Of a DNA stretch of 9,693 nucleotides, positions 1-6,893 are shown in pieces. Source of the stretch: an uncultured Oscillospiraceae bacterium (GTDB taxonomy: Bacteria; Bacillota; Clostridia; Oscillospirales; Acutalibacteraceae); assembly GCA_900546895.1 (NCBI GenBank), contig UREO01000094.1:1-9693 (forward strand), read 5' to 3'. Positions within the stretch are counted from its first letter, which is position 1; each line of letters starts with the position of its first letter. A program made the translations under genes and the position numbers. Below the pieces are notes generated by a model. It ran no database searches. It had not been told where the DNA came from and saw only the letters and a list, made by a program, of their open reading frames with translations.

Positions 1-2
1 GT

Positions 3-74
3 TTCAGACATTGCGAGCGGCAGACGCTGCGCCGCAGGTACAGCGGGGTGTCTGCCCGGCTGACAATGTCTGAA
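3..74 (+). other. long imperfect stem-loop upstream of alsA
   Basis: Bases 3-13 (TTCAGACATTG) are perfectly complementary to 64-74 (CAATGTCTGAA), giving an 11-bp outer stem. Inside it 19-25 can pair with 50-56 (GGCAGAC/GTCTGCC), and 26-29 with 41-44 (GCTG/CAGC). No T-run follows, so it does not look like an intrinsic terminator on the + strand. In sugar ABC operons a hairpin between the binding-protein gene and the ATPase gene often protects the upstream mRNA or reduces readthrough. That role is inferred here, because the preceding gene is outside the window. All three frames of the first 60 bases are open to the left edge and none gives a protein I recognise. Confidence 0.6.
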
Positions 75-113
75 CAGAAACCGGAAATCTGAAAAACAAA
101 AGGGGAGAACGCG

Positions 114-1640
114 ATGGAACCGATTATCCAGATGAAAAACATTACCAAACGTTTTCCGGGCGTTGTGGCTCTGAACAATATTAATTTTGATGTTTTGCCC
201 GGCGAAGTGCATGTGCTTCTCGGCGAGAATGGAGCCGGCAAGTCTACGCTGATGAAAATTCTCAGCGGTGCCTATACCCCGGATGAAGGCACCATCGTGA
301 TTGGCGACCAGGAATATCAGAAACTCACGCCGCGCCTGTCTGCCGAATATGGTATCAGCATCATTTATCAGGAGCTCAGCGCCGTAAACTGGCTTGATAT
401 CCGTGAAAATATTTTTATGGGACGCCTGCCGTCCAAAAAAGCGGGAGGCATTTCCGTGGTGGATTACGCTCAGATTAACGCCCGTACCGCGGAACTGTTG
501 GAGCGGGTGAACCTTGGCTCACGGAAACCGACCACCAGCGTGGGTGACCTGAGTATCAGCGAAAAGCAGATGGTGGAAATCGCGAAAGCAATTGCTTTCG
601 ACGCAAAGATTATCGTAATGGATGAACCGACTTCTTCATTGACCGAGGATGAAGTCAAAAAACTGTTTACTATTATCCGTCAGCTGAAGTCTGAAGGACG
701 CGGCGTGGTTTTTATCTCCCATAAGCTGTCCGAAATTGCGGAAATCGGGGATCGGATCACCATCATGAAAGACGGCAGCCAGATGGGGACCTTTCCGGTT
801 GCGGAGCTGACCACCGACGATATGATCCGGATGATGGTGGGACGCGAGATCAAGGGTACCTATCAGCATACCCCCGAGGAGCATTATCAGTTCGGTGACG
901 TCCTGTTTGAATGCAGAAATCTGACACGAAAAGATAACCGCGCCAAGGATGTTACATTTCAGCTGCGCCGCGGAGAAATTCTGGGATTTTCGGGCCTTGT
1001 GGGCGCGGGGCGCAGCGAAACAATGTGCGCTATTTATGGAGCGGCTCCAAAAGCTTCCGGTGAGATCCTGCTGGAAGGCAAGCGTCTGCGGATCAGGAAC
1101 CCCTATGAGGCACTGCGGAACGGGATCGGGATGCTGACGGAAAACCGCCGTGAAACGGGTTTTTTTCCCAATTTCAGCAACCAGCGCAACATTGCAATCG
1201 CATATCAGTTGAAGCATTCACTGCTAGATGGAATATGGGGATTAACAAATGAAGCCGGAGAGAAAAAGATTGCCGAGCGGCAGCGTGCCGACATTCAGAT
1301 CAAGTGTGCGTCGCTTCAGCAGCTGACCTCTCAGCTTTCGGGAGGAAACCAGCAGAAGGTGATTCTCGGGAAATGGATGGCGGCCGGGGTAAAGCTGCTT
1401 ATCTTTGACGAGCCGACCAAGGGCATCGACGTTGGAACCAAAAGTGAGATTTACAAGCTGATGCGGGGTCTGGCGGATCAGGGTGTCGGGGTTATCGTGG
1501 TTTCCAGTGAAATGCCGGAGTTGCTGGGATTATGTGATCGGATCATCGTTATGGCGGAGGGAAGAATCACTGCGGAATACGATGTTACGTCCGCGACAGA
1601 AGAAAAACTTGCCAAAGCCGCCACCGGCGAAATTGCATGA
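114..1640 (+). CDS. alsA: sugar ABC transporter ATP-binding protein, D-allose type (AlsA/RbsA family)
   Basis: Cytoplasmic ATPase that drives sugar import with the permease encoded next. The 508-aa length is normal for the tandem-domain RbsA/MglA/AlsA family. The first nucleotide-binding domain has Walker A GENGAGKST (residues 37-45) and Walker B IIVMDEPTSSL (about 165-175), with the family's altered signature LSISEKQ between them. The second domain has the degenerate Walker A GLVGAGRSE (about 293-301), a canonical signature LSGGNQQKV (about 408-416) and FDEPTKGID (about 431-439). A degenerate P-loop in the second half is typical, so site 1 probably does most of the hydrolysis. The start is supported by AGGGGAG at 101-107, six bases before the ATG. 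The stop overlaps the upstream end of the permease reading frame, which suggests co-transcription. Allose specificity is inferred from alsE and alsK downstream; the ATPase alone would only say pentose/hexose importer. Confidence 0.9.
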   Translation: MEPIIQMKNITKRFPGVVALNNINFDVLPGEVHVLLGENGAGKSTLMKILSGAYTPDEGTIVIGDQEYQKLTPRLSAEYGISIIYQELSAVNWLDIRENIFMGRLPSKKAGGISVVDYAQINARTAELLERVNLGSRKPTTSVGDLSISEKQMVEIAKAIAFDAKIIVMDEPTSSLTEDEVKKLFTIIRQLKSEGRGVVFISHKLSEIAEIGDRITIMKDGSQMGTFPVAELTTDDMIRMMVGREIKGTYQHTPEEHYQFGDVLFECRNLTRKDNRAKDVTFQLRRGEILGFSGLVGAGRSETMCAIYGAAPKASGEILLEGKRLRIRNPYEALRNGIGMLTENRRETGFFPNFSNQRNIAIAYQLKHSLLDGIWGLTNEAGEKKIAERQRADIQIKCASLQQLTSQLSGGNQQKVILGKWMAAGVKLLIFDEPTKGIDVGTKSEIYKLMRGLADQGVGVIVVSSEMPELLGLCDRIIVMAEGRITAEYDVTSATEEKLAKAATGEIA

Positions 1641-1644
1641 TTGT

Positions 1645-1649
1645 GGAGG
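1645..1649 (+). promoter_or_regulatory. ribosome binding site that decides the alsC start
   Basis: GGAGG lies eight bases before the ATG at 1658. The longer reading frame opens at an ATG at 1637 that overlaps the alsA stop (ATGA), but this GGAGG lies inside it, downstream of that ATG. The shorter start is therefore preferred. Confidence 0.8.
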
Positions 1650-1657
1650 AAAACCAG

Positions 1658-2632
1658 ATGAAAGAGATCGAAAAGAAAAAGTTTACCTTCGGGGACTATT
1701 GGGATAAATACAGCACAGTCACGATCCTTGCGGCGATGATTTTCGTCTTCGGCGCTTTGCAGCCGGCCAGCTTCCTTACGGGCGGCAACCTCGTCAAAAT
1801 TATGGAGCAGAGTTCTATCACCATCCTGCTTGGTCTCGGCGAGTTCTTTGCCATCCTGCTGGGCGGTATTGACCTGAGTGTCAGCTCGATTATGGCTCTT
1901 TCCGGTGCGCTGACCGCGCAGCTGATGGTGAACGCCGGTATGCAGCCGGTTGTGGCGGTCCTGCTGGGCGTTGTGGTGTTTGGCCTGGCAATGGGCATCG
2001 CCAACGGTGTGCTGATCACTGCGACCGGACTGCCTCCGTTCATCATCACGCTCGGCACCCAGGCGATTCTGCGCAGCTTGGTGTACATTGTGACCGATGC
2101 CCGCGCCGTTTCCGGGCTGCCGGCTTCTTTCTCAAGAATAGCGGGCGGAAAGTTGTTTGGCATGGTTCCTGTGCCGATTATTGATGCGCTGGTCACTGCG
2201 GTTATTCTGGTGATCTTCACCAGAAAAACCCAGTGCGGACGTAATCTTTATGCGCTGGGAGGGAATCCGCAATCCGCCTGGTACGCCGGTATTACCGTCA
2301 AAAAGCACACGATTATTGCGTTTGCAATTTCCGGTCTGTGCGCATCGCTCGCCGGCATGGTGAACATTGCGCGTCTGGCTGCGGCGGAACCCAATGCCGG
2401 GACCGGGTATGAGACCTATGCGATTGAAGCGGTCATCATCGGCGGCGCATCGTTTTTTGGGGGCGTCGGCGAAATCCCCAAAGTGGTGGTCGGCGGTTTG
2501 ATTATCGGCGTTATCAACAACGGCCTGAACATGGTTGGTGTTTCAAGCTACTACCAGCAGCTTGCCATGGGGTGTCTGCTGATTATAGCGGTTACACTGG
2601 ACCGTTTCTTCGGCGCCAGCCGCAAGAGCTGA
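1658..2632 (+). CDS. alsC: sugar ABC transporter permease (AlsC/RbsC family)
   Basis: Integral membrane channel subunit of the importer, partner of AlsA; 324 aa from the chosen start, usual for the RbsC/AlsC/AraH permeases. After a charged N-terminus (MKEIEKKKF) the protein is almost entirely hydrophobic, with roughly eight to ten membrane segments. Family landmarks are GGIDLSVSS (about residues 66-74), the GTQAILR segment in the middle, GRNLYALGGNPQSA in the cytoplasmic loop that contacts the ATPase, and VIIGGASFFGGVG near the C-terminus. A start at 1637 would add seven residues (MIVEENQ) and use an ATGA overlap with alsA. I prefer 1658 because a GGAGG sits at the right distance before it. 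The substrate cannot be read from the permease itself; allose is inferred from the neighbouring enzymes. Confidence 0.9.
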   Translation: MKEIEKKKFTFGDYWDKYSTVTILAAMIFVFGALQPASFLTGGNLVKIMEQSSITILLGLGEFFAILLGGIDLSVSSIMALSGALTAQLMVNAGMQPVVAVLLGVVVFGLAMGIANGVLITATGLPPFIITLGTQAILRSLVYIVTDARAVSGLPASFSRIAGGKLFGMVPVPIIDALVTAVILVIFTRKTQCGRNLYALGGNPQSAWYAGITVKKHTIIAFAISGLCASLAGMVNIARLAAAEPNAGTGYETYAIEAVIIGGASFFGGVGEIPKVVVGGLIIGVINNGLNMVGVSSYYQQLAMGCLLIIAVTLDRFFGASRKS

Positions 2633-2678
2633 CCCGGAAAATGTCTGCATCTTATTTCATTATGCCGGAGGAATACTT

Positions 2679-3362
2679 ATGAAACCTGAATTTTCTGTCA
2701 GTCTGATGTGCATGGATCTTTTGAATATTCGTCATCAGATCGAGATCCTCGATCAGTTTACGGATGGCTATCACATCGACATTATGGACGGTCATTACTG
2801 CAAAAACATAACACTCAGCCCGGATTTTATTCGGGTCTGCGGACAGGTGGCAAAGAAACCGATGGATGTGCACCTGATGACCACGGACCCCAATGACTGG
2901 ATTGACGTCTGCGCCGAGGCGGGGGCCGCGCTGATCAGCCCCCATGCGGAGACGATCAACACCGACTGCTTCCGCACCCTGAATCGCATCCGCGACGTTG
3001 GGTGCAAGGTGGGGATTACCCTGAATCCGGCGACGCCGCTCCAGTACTGCAAGCATTATCTCGACCGTGTGGATGTGCTGACACTGATGACGGTGGACGT
3101 AGGGTTCGCCGGGCAGCCCTTTATTACCGAGATGGTCGGCAAGATCGAAGAAGCCAAGCGTCTGCGCGAAGAGAACGGATGGCATTATAAAATTATGGTC
3201 GACGGGTCCTGCAACCGAAAGACCTTTGGGCGCCTTTATCGGGCGGGTACCGATGTGTTTATCCTGGGGTCGTCCGGGCTGTTCAGTCTGGACGATAACC
3301 TGCAGACTGCCTTCTCCAAGATGAAGGCGCAATTTGAGGAAGAAACCGGCGTCCGGCTGTGA
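2679..3362 (+). CDS. alsE: D-allulose-6-phosphate 3-epimerase
   Basis: Cytoplasmic TIM-barrel enzyme of the ribulose-phosphate 3-epimerase fold that interconverts D-allulose-6-P and D-fructose-6-P, the last step of allose catabolism. Its 227-aa length fits the family. It resembles remembered E. coli AlsE along its whole length: SLMCMDLL at the N-terminus, YHIDIMDGH (31-39), LTLMTVD (134-140), VDGSCN (174-179) and DVFILGSSGLF near the end. Metal ligands expected in this fold are present: H32, D34, H65 and D175, with D34 and D175 also the acid/base pair. The SLMCMDL start distinguishes AlsE from ordinary Rpe (SILSADF). One oddity is that the usually conserved proline in the phosphate-loop segment DPGFAGQ is valine here (V141). 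GGAGG at 2667-2671 lies seven bases before the ATG. The gene is 46 bp after alsC and 16 bp before alsK, so it belongs to the operon. Confidence 0.92.
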   Translation: MKPEFSVSLMCMDLLNIRHQIEILDQFTDGYHIDIMDGHYCKNITLSPDFIRVCGQVAKKPMDVHLMTTDPNDWIDVCAEAGAALISPHAETINTDCFRTLNRIRDVGCKVGITLNPATPLQYCKHYLDRVDVLTLMTVDVGFAGQPFITEMVGKIEEAKRLREENGWHYKIMVDGSCNRKTFGRLYRAGTDVFILGSSGLFSLDDNLQTAFSKMKAQFEEETGVRL

Positions 3363-3364
3363 AC

Positions 3365-3372
3365 GGGGGGAG
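3365..3372 (+). promoter_or_regulatory. ribosome binding site that decides the alsK start
   Basis: GGGGGGAG ends six bases before the GTG at 3379. The reading frame can be extended back to an ATG at 3334 inside alsE, but no comparable site precedes that ATG. The GTG start gives the length expected for allose kinase. Confidence 0.75.
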
Positions 3373-3378
3373 CTGAGA

Positions 3379-4311
3379 GTGAATGTAGACAAAAGTTATA
3401 TTTTAGGCATTGATATTGGCGGAACAAACATGCGCTTTGGCCTTGTGGATCCGGAAAACAGGATGGAGGGATTCACGCGGATCAGCACGCGGGACGCATT
3501 TTCGGACGGATGCGATCCCGCAGAGAGGCTGGGGCGGTTCATCCGCGGTTACTGTGAGAGAAATGCCGGCGGAAAAATGCCGCAGGCTGTGTCGATCGGG
3601 TTTCCTTCCACCATAAACCGCGCACGCACCGTTGTGGTGCAGACACCGAATATTCCCTGTATCCCGGATAATTTTCACGTTGTGGAAGCGCTTGAAAAAG
3701 AGCTTGGTATCCCGGTCTTTATCAACCGCGATGTTAACAACCTGCTGCTGTTCGATCTGGAAGACCTCGGCGTTGAAACGCGGGAATGTGTGACGGCAAT
3801 CTATTTTGGGACCGGTATTGGGAATGCAATTATGGTGGATGGAAAAATTCTGCTGGGCCACAATGGGGCTGCCGCCGAGCTTGGGCACATGCCCGTATAC
3901 GGCAATACCCGCCGGTGCATGTGCGGCAACATAAGCTGTCTGGAAACGGTGGTTTCCGGTATTGCGCTGGAACGGATTCAATCTGAAAGTTTTCCCCAAA
4001 CGCCGATTCCGTTCTTGTTTCAGCGGCACGCCGATACCCCTGAACTGCGCACATTCGTGGAAGGTATGGGGCAAACGGTGGCTACGGAAGTAAATCTTTT
4101 TGATCCGGACTGCATGATTCTGGGGGGAGGACTTCTTCAGATGGACGGTTTCCCAGAGGAGGTTCTCTTTCAGGCGGTACACCGCTATACCCGTAAGCCG
4201 TATCCCGAGCGGACGCTTGACCTGCGCTATTCCCGCCCTAATCAGGAGAACGGGACGGTGGGCGCTGCAATTTATGCGCGCAGGCGGCTGGCGGAATCCA
4301 GTTACCTGTAA
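3379..4311 (+). CDS. alsK: D-allose kinase, ROK family
   Basis: Cytoplasmic ROK-family sugar kinase that phosphorylates D-allose at C6 using ATP. From the GTG start it is 310 aa, close to E. coli AlsK at about 309. ATP-binding DIGGTN is at residues 12-17. The catalytic aspartate is D118 in NRDVNN, where many ROK glucokinases have ND; E. coli AlsK also has RD as I remember it. The second phosphate motif FGTGIG is at 143-148. The ROK zinc site is complete: H170, C180, C182 and C187, in GHMPVYGNTRRCMCG followed by SCLE, with the standard spacing of 10, 2 and 5. VNLFDPDCMILGGG near the C-terminus also matches AlsK. No N-terminal helix-turn-helix is present, so this is an enzyme rather than a ROK repressor. 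An upstream ATG at 3334 would overlap alsE by 29 bp and is rejected. Confidence 0.88.
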   Translation: MNVDKSYILGIDIGGTNMRFGLVDPENRMEGFTRISTRDAFSDGCDPAERLGRFIRGYCERNAGGKMPQAVSIGFPSTINRARTVVVQTPNIPCIPDNFHVVEALEKELGIPVFINRDVNNLLLFDLEDLGVETRECVTAIYFGTGIGNAIMVDGKILLGHNGAAAELGHMPVYGNTRRCMCGNISCLETVVSGIALERIQSESFPQTPIPFLFQRHADTPELRTFVEGMGQTVATEVNLFDPDCMILGGGLLQMDGFPEEVLFQAVHRYTRKPYPERTLDLRYSRPNQENGTVGAAIYARRRLAESSYL

Positions 4312-4428
4312 GCGGTCGGCAGTGTGCCCTTTCAGGAACGGGGGTTCGTTTTGCAGGCCGCGCTGGAAAATACACAGGTTTTCTTTTTGTGGGAACTAAA
4401 CTGTGGTGGTGGAAAGGAAAGAATCTAT

Positions 4429-4896
4429 ATGAAATTGGCAATTGGTAACGACCATGTAGCTGTGGAAATGAAGAAAGAAATCAAAGCTTATCTGGAGCAA
4501 AAGGGAATGGAAGTGATCGATGTCGGAACAGACAGTACCGATCGTTTCCATTATCCGATCAGCGGGTATAAAGTGGGAAAACTGGTGGCATCCGGTGAAG
4601 TGGATGGCGGTGTTCTGATCTGCGGTACCGGTGTCGGTATTTCGCTTGCGGCGAATAAGGTGAAGGGAATCCGCGCCTGCGTCTGCAGCGAGCCTTATAC
4701 GGCAAGGCTTTCCAAGCAGCACAACAATTCCAATATCATCGCATTCGGCGCCCGTGTGATCGGTATTGAAACGGCGAAAATGATTGTAGACGAATGGCTC
4801 GCCGCGAAATATGAGGGCGGCCGTCATCAGCTTCGCATTGACATGATATCAGAAATTGAAAATACCGGTTCTTTAGAGGCCGCGAAGGAAAAATAG
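4429..4896 (+). CDS. rpiB: RpiB/LacAB-family sugar-phosphate isomerase, probable allose-6-phosphate isomerase
   Basis: Cytoplasmic aldose-ketose isomerase, 155 aa, typical RpiB length. In the als context it would convert D-allose-6-P to D-allulose-6-P for AlsE, as E. coli RpiB (AlsI) does alongside ribose-5-P isomerisation. The active-site set seen in RpiB is intact: D8-H9, the anion-hole segment CGTGVG (65-70) with C65 and T67, H98-N99, and R132 and R136 in GGRHQLR. Between 41 and 50 the sequence is HYPISGYKVG rather than the DYPHYA-like stretch of E. coli RpiB, so it may belong to a sugar-specific subgroup. The GGAAAGGAAAG purine tract at 4411-4421 precedes the ATG at 4429. A frame extension to a GTG at 4324 has no support and would add 35 non-conserved residues. 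The 117-bp gap after alsK shows no convincing promoter or terminator, so the gene is probably co-transcribed. Confidence 0.9.
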   Translation: MKLAIGNDHVAVEMKKEIKAYLEQKGMEVIDVGTDSTDRFHYPISGYKVGKLVASGEVDGGVLICGTGVGISLAANKVKGIRACVCSEPYTARLSKQHNNSNIIAFGARVIGIETAKMIVDEWLAAKYEGGRHQLRIDMISEIENTGSLEAAKEK

Positions 4897-4941
4897 GCGA
4901 TAACCTAAACGCGGGGTACGGAACGGTCCATAGAAACAAAC

Positions 4942-4998
4942 AGCGACAGAAAACCGTTTTTCCATTCGGAAGGGACGGTTCTCTGTCGCTTGTTTTTT
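4942..4998. terminator. rho-independent terminator between convergent rpiB and glyS
   Basis: AGCGACAG (4942-4949) pairs with CTGTCGCT (4983-4990), and the inner AACCGT (4952-4957) pairs with ACGGTT (4975-4980). On the + strand a T-run follows at 4993-4998, terminating the als operon. On the - strand the AAACAAA at 4934-4940 reads as TTTGTTT just after the stem, so it can probably also stop glyS transcription. Confidence 0.88.
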
Positions 4999-5019
4999 AA
5001 TATTACGGAAGCCTGTTAT

Positions 5020-6393
5020 TTAGAATTCAATTTTCTTGCTAATATAGTTGACCAGCTCGGAAATGGCGATGCGCTCCTGCTGCATGGTGTCGCGGTCGCG
5101 CACGGTCACGCGGCCGTCCGTTTTGCTGTCGAAATCGTAGGTGATGCAGAACGGGGTGCCGATTTCGTCCTGGCGGCGGTAACGCTTGCCGATGGAACCC
5201 GAGTCGTCGTAGTCCACCATGAAGTGCTTGGAAAGGGTTATGCTAATTTCCTGCGCCTTTTCGTTCAGCTTTTTGGAAAGCGGAAGAATGGCGGCCTTAT
5301 AGGGAGCCAGCGCGGGATGCAGCCGCATGACGATTCTGGTGTCCTTTTCATCCAGCTTTTCCTCGTCGTAGGCGTCGCATAGGAAGGCGAGTGCAACGCG
5401 GTCGGCGCCGAGGGACGGCTCGACAACGTACGGGACATACCGCTCGTTTGTTTCCGGGTCAAAGTACTCAAGGCTCTTGCCGGAATGGTTCTGGTGCTGC
5501 GTCAGGTCGTAATTGGTGCGGTCGGCAATGCCCCAGAGCTCGCCCCAGCCGAACGGGAACAGGTATTCAATGTCGGTGGTCGCCTTGGAGTAGAAGGACA
5601 GCTCCTCCTGCTCGTGGTCGCGCAGCCGCATGTTTTCTTCCGTCATGCCCAGATTGAGCAGCCACTTTTTGCAGTAATCCTTCCAGTAGTAAAACCAGTC
5701 GAGGTCGGTGTCCGGCTTGCAGAAGAATTCAAGCTCCATCTGTTCGAATTCACGCGTGCGGAACGTAAAGTTGCCCGGTGTGATTTCGTTGCGGAAGCTT
5801 TTGCCGATCTGTGCAACGCCAAAGGGGAGCTTGCGGCGGGTGGTGCGCTGAATGTTGGCAAAGTTGACAAAAATGCCCTGCGCGGTTTCCGGCCGGAGGA
5901 AGATTTCGTTTTTGGCGTCTTCCGTTACCCCCTGAAAGGTTTTGAACATCAGGTTGAACTTGCGGATGTCGGTGAAGTTGGAAGAGCCGCATTCCGGGCA
6001 TTTGATGTTGTTGTTTTTGATATAGTCGCTCATCTGGTCAAAGGTCATGCCGTTGGGGTCGCCGCCGGCGTCCTCGATCAGCTTGTCCGCGCGGTGGCGG
6101 GTTTTGCAGTCGCGGCAGTCCATCAGCGGGTCGGAAAAGCCGCCCACATGGCCGGAGGCTACCCAGACCTGCGGATTCATCAAAATCGCGGTGTCCAGCC
6201 CTACGTTGTACCGGCTTTCCTGCACGAATTTTTTCAGCCACGCGCGTTTGACGTTGTTCTTGAATTCAACACCCAGCGGACCGTAATCCCAGGTGTTCGA
6301 CAGGCCGCCGTAGATTTCGCTGCCGGAGTAAACAAACCCGCGGTTTTTGCACAGAGCGACAATTTTGTCCATTGTTTTTTCAGTTGCCAACAT
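5020..6393 (-). CDS. glyS: glycyl-tRNA synthetase, single-chain (alpha2) type
   Basis: Class II aminoacyl-tRNA synthetase that charges tRNA-Gly with glycine. At 457 aa it is the eukaryote/archaeal-like homodimeric form used by many Firmicutes, not the alpha2-beta2 GlyQ/GlyS pair. Visible features are NTWDYGPLG in the N-terminal part (about 33-41) and a four-cysteine site, C93-x2-C96 (CRDC) with C132-x2-C135 (CPEC), as in family members that carry a zinc-binding insertion. Class II motif 2 is SFRNEITP to FEQME (about 199-223), and motif 3 is EPSLGADRVALAFL (about 325-338). A C-terminal anticodon-binding domain follows, beginning near LHPALAPYKAAILPL. The start is ATG at 6391-6393; an ATG 15 bases further upstream is rejected because the ribosome binding site lies after it. 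No T-box leader is visible in the 40 bases before the gene, and gtrA lies directly upstream. Confidence 0.95.
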   Translation of the reverse strand: MLATEKTMDKIVALCKNRGFVYSGSEIYGGLSNTWDYGPLGVEFKNNVKRAWLKKFVQESRYNVGLDTAILMNPQVWVASGHVGGFSDPLMDCRDCKTRHRADKLIEDAGGDPNGMTFDQMSDYIKNNNIKCPECGSSNFTDIRKFNLMFKTFQGVTEDAKNEIFLRPETAQGIFVNFANIQRTTRRKLPFGVAQIGKSFRNEITPGNFTFRTREFEQMELEFFCKPDTDLDWFYYWKDYCKKWLLNLGMTEENMRLRDHEQEELSFYSKATTDIEYLFPFGWGELWGIADRTNYDLTQHQNHSGKSLEYFDPETNERYVPYVVEPSLGADRVALAFLCDAYDEEKLDEKDTRIVMRLHPALAPYKAAILPLSKKLNEKAQEISITLSKHFMVDYDDSGSIGKRYRRQDEIGTPFCITYDFDSKTDGRVTVRDRDTMQQERIAISELVNYISKKIEF

Positions 6394-6400
6394 ATTAACT

Positions 6401-6406
6401 TCCTCC
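6401..6406 (-). promoter_or_regulatory. ribosome binding site that decides the glyS start
   Basis: On the - strand GGAGGA lies seven bases before the ATG at 6393. The alternative ATG at 6408 directly abuts this site (ATGGAGG), so it would be translated through rather than served by it. Confidence 0.82.
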
Positions 6407-6433
6407 ATAATCAGGGGCGCTGGCTGCGCTCCA

Positions 6434-6877
6434 TTATTTTTTAAAGATAATCATCTTGCTCAGCACATAATTTATAATTACCACGATAACGTTCATAATG
6501 ATCTTTGCTAGCCAGTCGTTCCAGGCCAGCGCGTTCACCATGAGCAGCATCCCCAGCGAATCCACGCCGAGCGACAGAAGACGGGCGCCTACGAAGGCGG
6601 AAAGCTCCCTCCAGAACAGCTTTGCCGCGAAGCTTTTGCTGCGGAATACAAAGAGCTTGTTGGTGATAAACGCAAAGGCCACGGAAAGAATCCAGGCGAT
6701 CGTATTTGCCGTCAGAACGTCCCACTGTGCGTTCCAGTGAATGACCGGGCGCAGAAGACCGTAGCTCACTACATTGACGGCCGTGGTAAAAACGCCGAAA
6801 ATAATGTAGGAGATCATTTCCGGTGTTGTCAGAAAGCGCCACAGCTTTTTCAGCTTGTCCAAAGGGATCACCGCCAT
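6434..6877 (-). CDS. GtrA-like family membrane protein
   Basis: Small integral membrane protein, 147 aa, of the GtrA family. Members are associated with moving lipid-linked sugars across the membrane or with cell-surface polysaccharide synthesis, but the exact role of this one is unknown. Four hydrophobic segments fit the family: about residues 21-42, 53-72, 91-113 and 121-142. The loop after helix 2 has NKLFVFRSK, and the C-terminus ends NYVLSKMIIFKK, both GtrA hallmarks. The N-terminus is short and basic. The gene ends 40 bp before the glyS start with no terminator-like T-run, so the two are probably co-transcribed. No Shine-Dalgarno sequence is visible before the ATG, and a putative promoter lies only about 16 bases upstream. 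No glycosyltransferase gene lies next to it, although such a partner is common in this family. Confidence 0.88.
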   Translation of the reverse strand: MAVIPLDKLKKLWRFLTTPEMISYIIFGVFTTAVNVVSYGLLRPVIHWNAQWDVLTANTIAWILSVAFAFITNKLFVFRSKSFAAKLFWRELSAFVGARLLSLGVDSLGMLLMVNALAWNDWLAKIIMNVIVVIINYVLSKMIIFKK

Positions 6878-6893
6878 TACTGAGTATTGTTAT

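Noticed and set aside
1..113. C-terminal end of an upstream alsB gene
   Set aside because: All frames are open for a short distance at the left edge, but none gives recognisable binding-protein sequence, and the region is better explained by the stem-loop.
1637..1660. ATGA start of alsC overlapping the alsA stop
   Set aside because: A GGAGG eight bases before the next ATG (1658) makes the shorter start more likely, and the extra seven residues show no family conservation.
3403..4182. 259-codon open frame on the - strand opposite alsK
   Set aside because: The + strand carries all ROK kinase motifs and a complete zinc site; the antisense translation resembles nothing known and has no start signal.
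4312..4428. Possible promoter or terminator in the alsK-rpiB gap
   Set aside because: Only weak -35/-10-like pairs with poor spacing and a 4-bp GAAC/GTTC hairpin were seen. Neither is strong enough to split the operon.
6411..6434. Seven-codon ORF (MERSQRP) overlapping the gtrA stop in a TAATG arrangement, just before glyS
   Set aside because: Too short and without a ribosome binding site. A leader peptide for a glycyl-tRNA synthetase would be expected to carry glycine codons, and this one has none.
6414..6442. Hairpin GGGGCGC/GCGCTCC followed by T-rich sequence on the + strand, between glyS and gtrA
   Set aside because: The stem has one imperfect pair and a four-base gap before the T-run, and no + strand gene ends there. 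On the - strand, where transcription runs, no T-run follows.
5485..6444. 319-codon open frame on the + strand opposite glyS
   Set aside because: It is antisense to an unmistakable glycyl-tRNA synthetase, its translation shows no recognisable domain, and no ribosome binding site precedes it. It follows from codon bias of the true gene.
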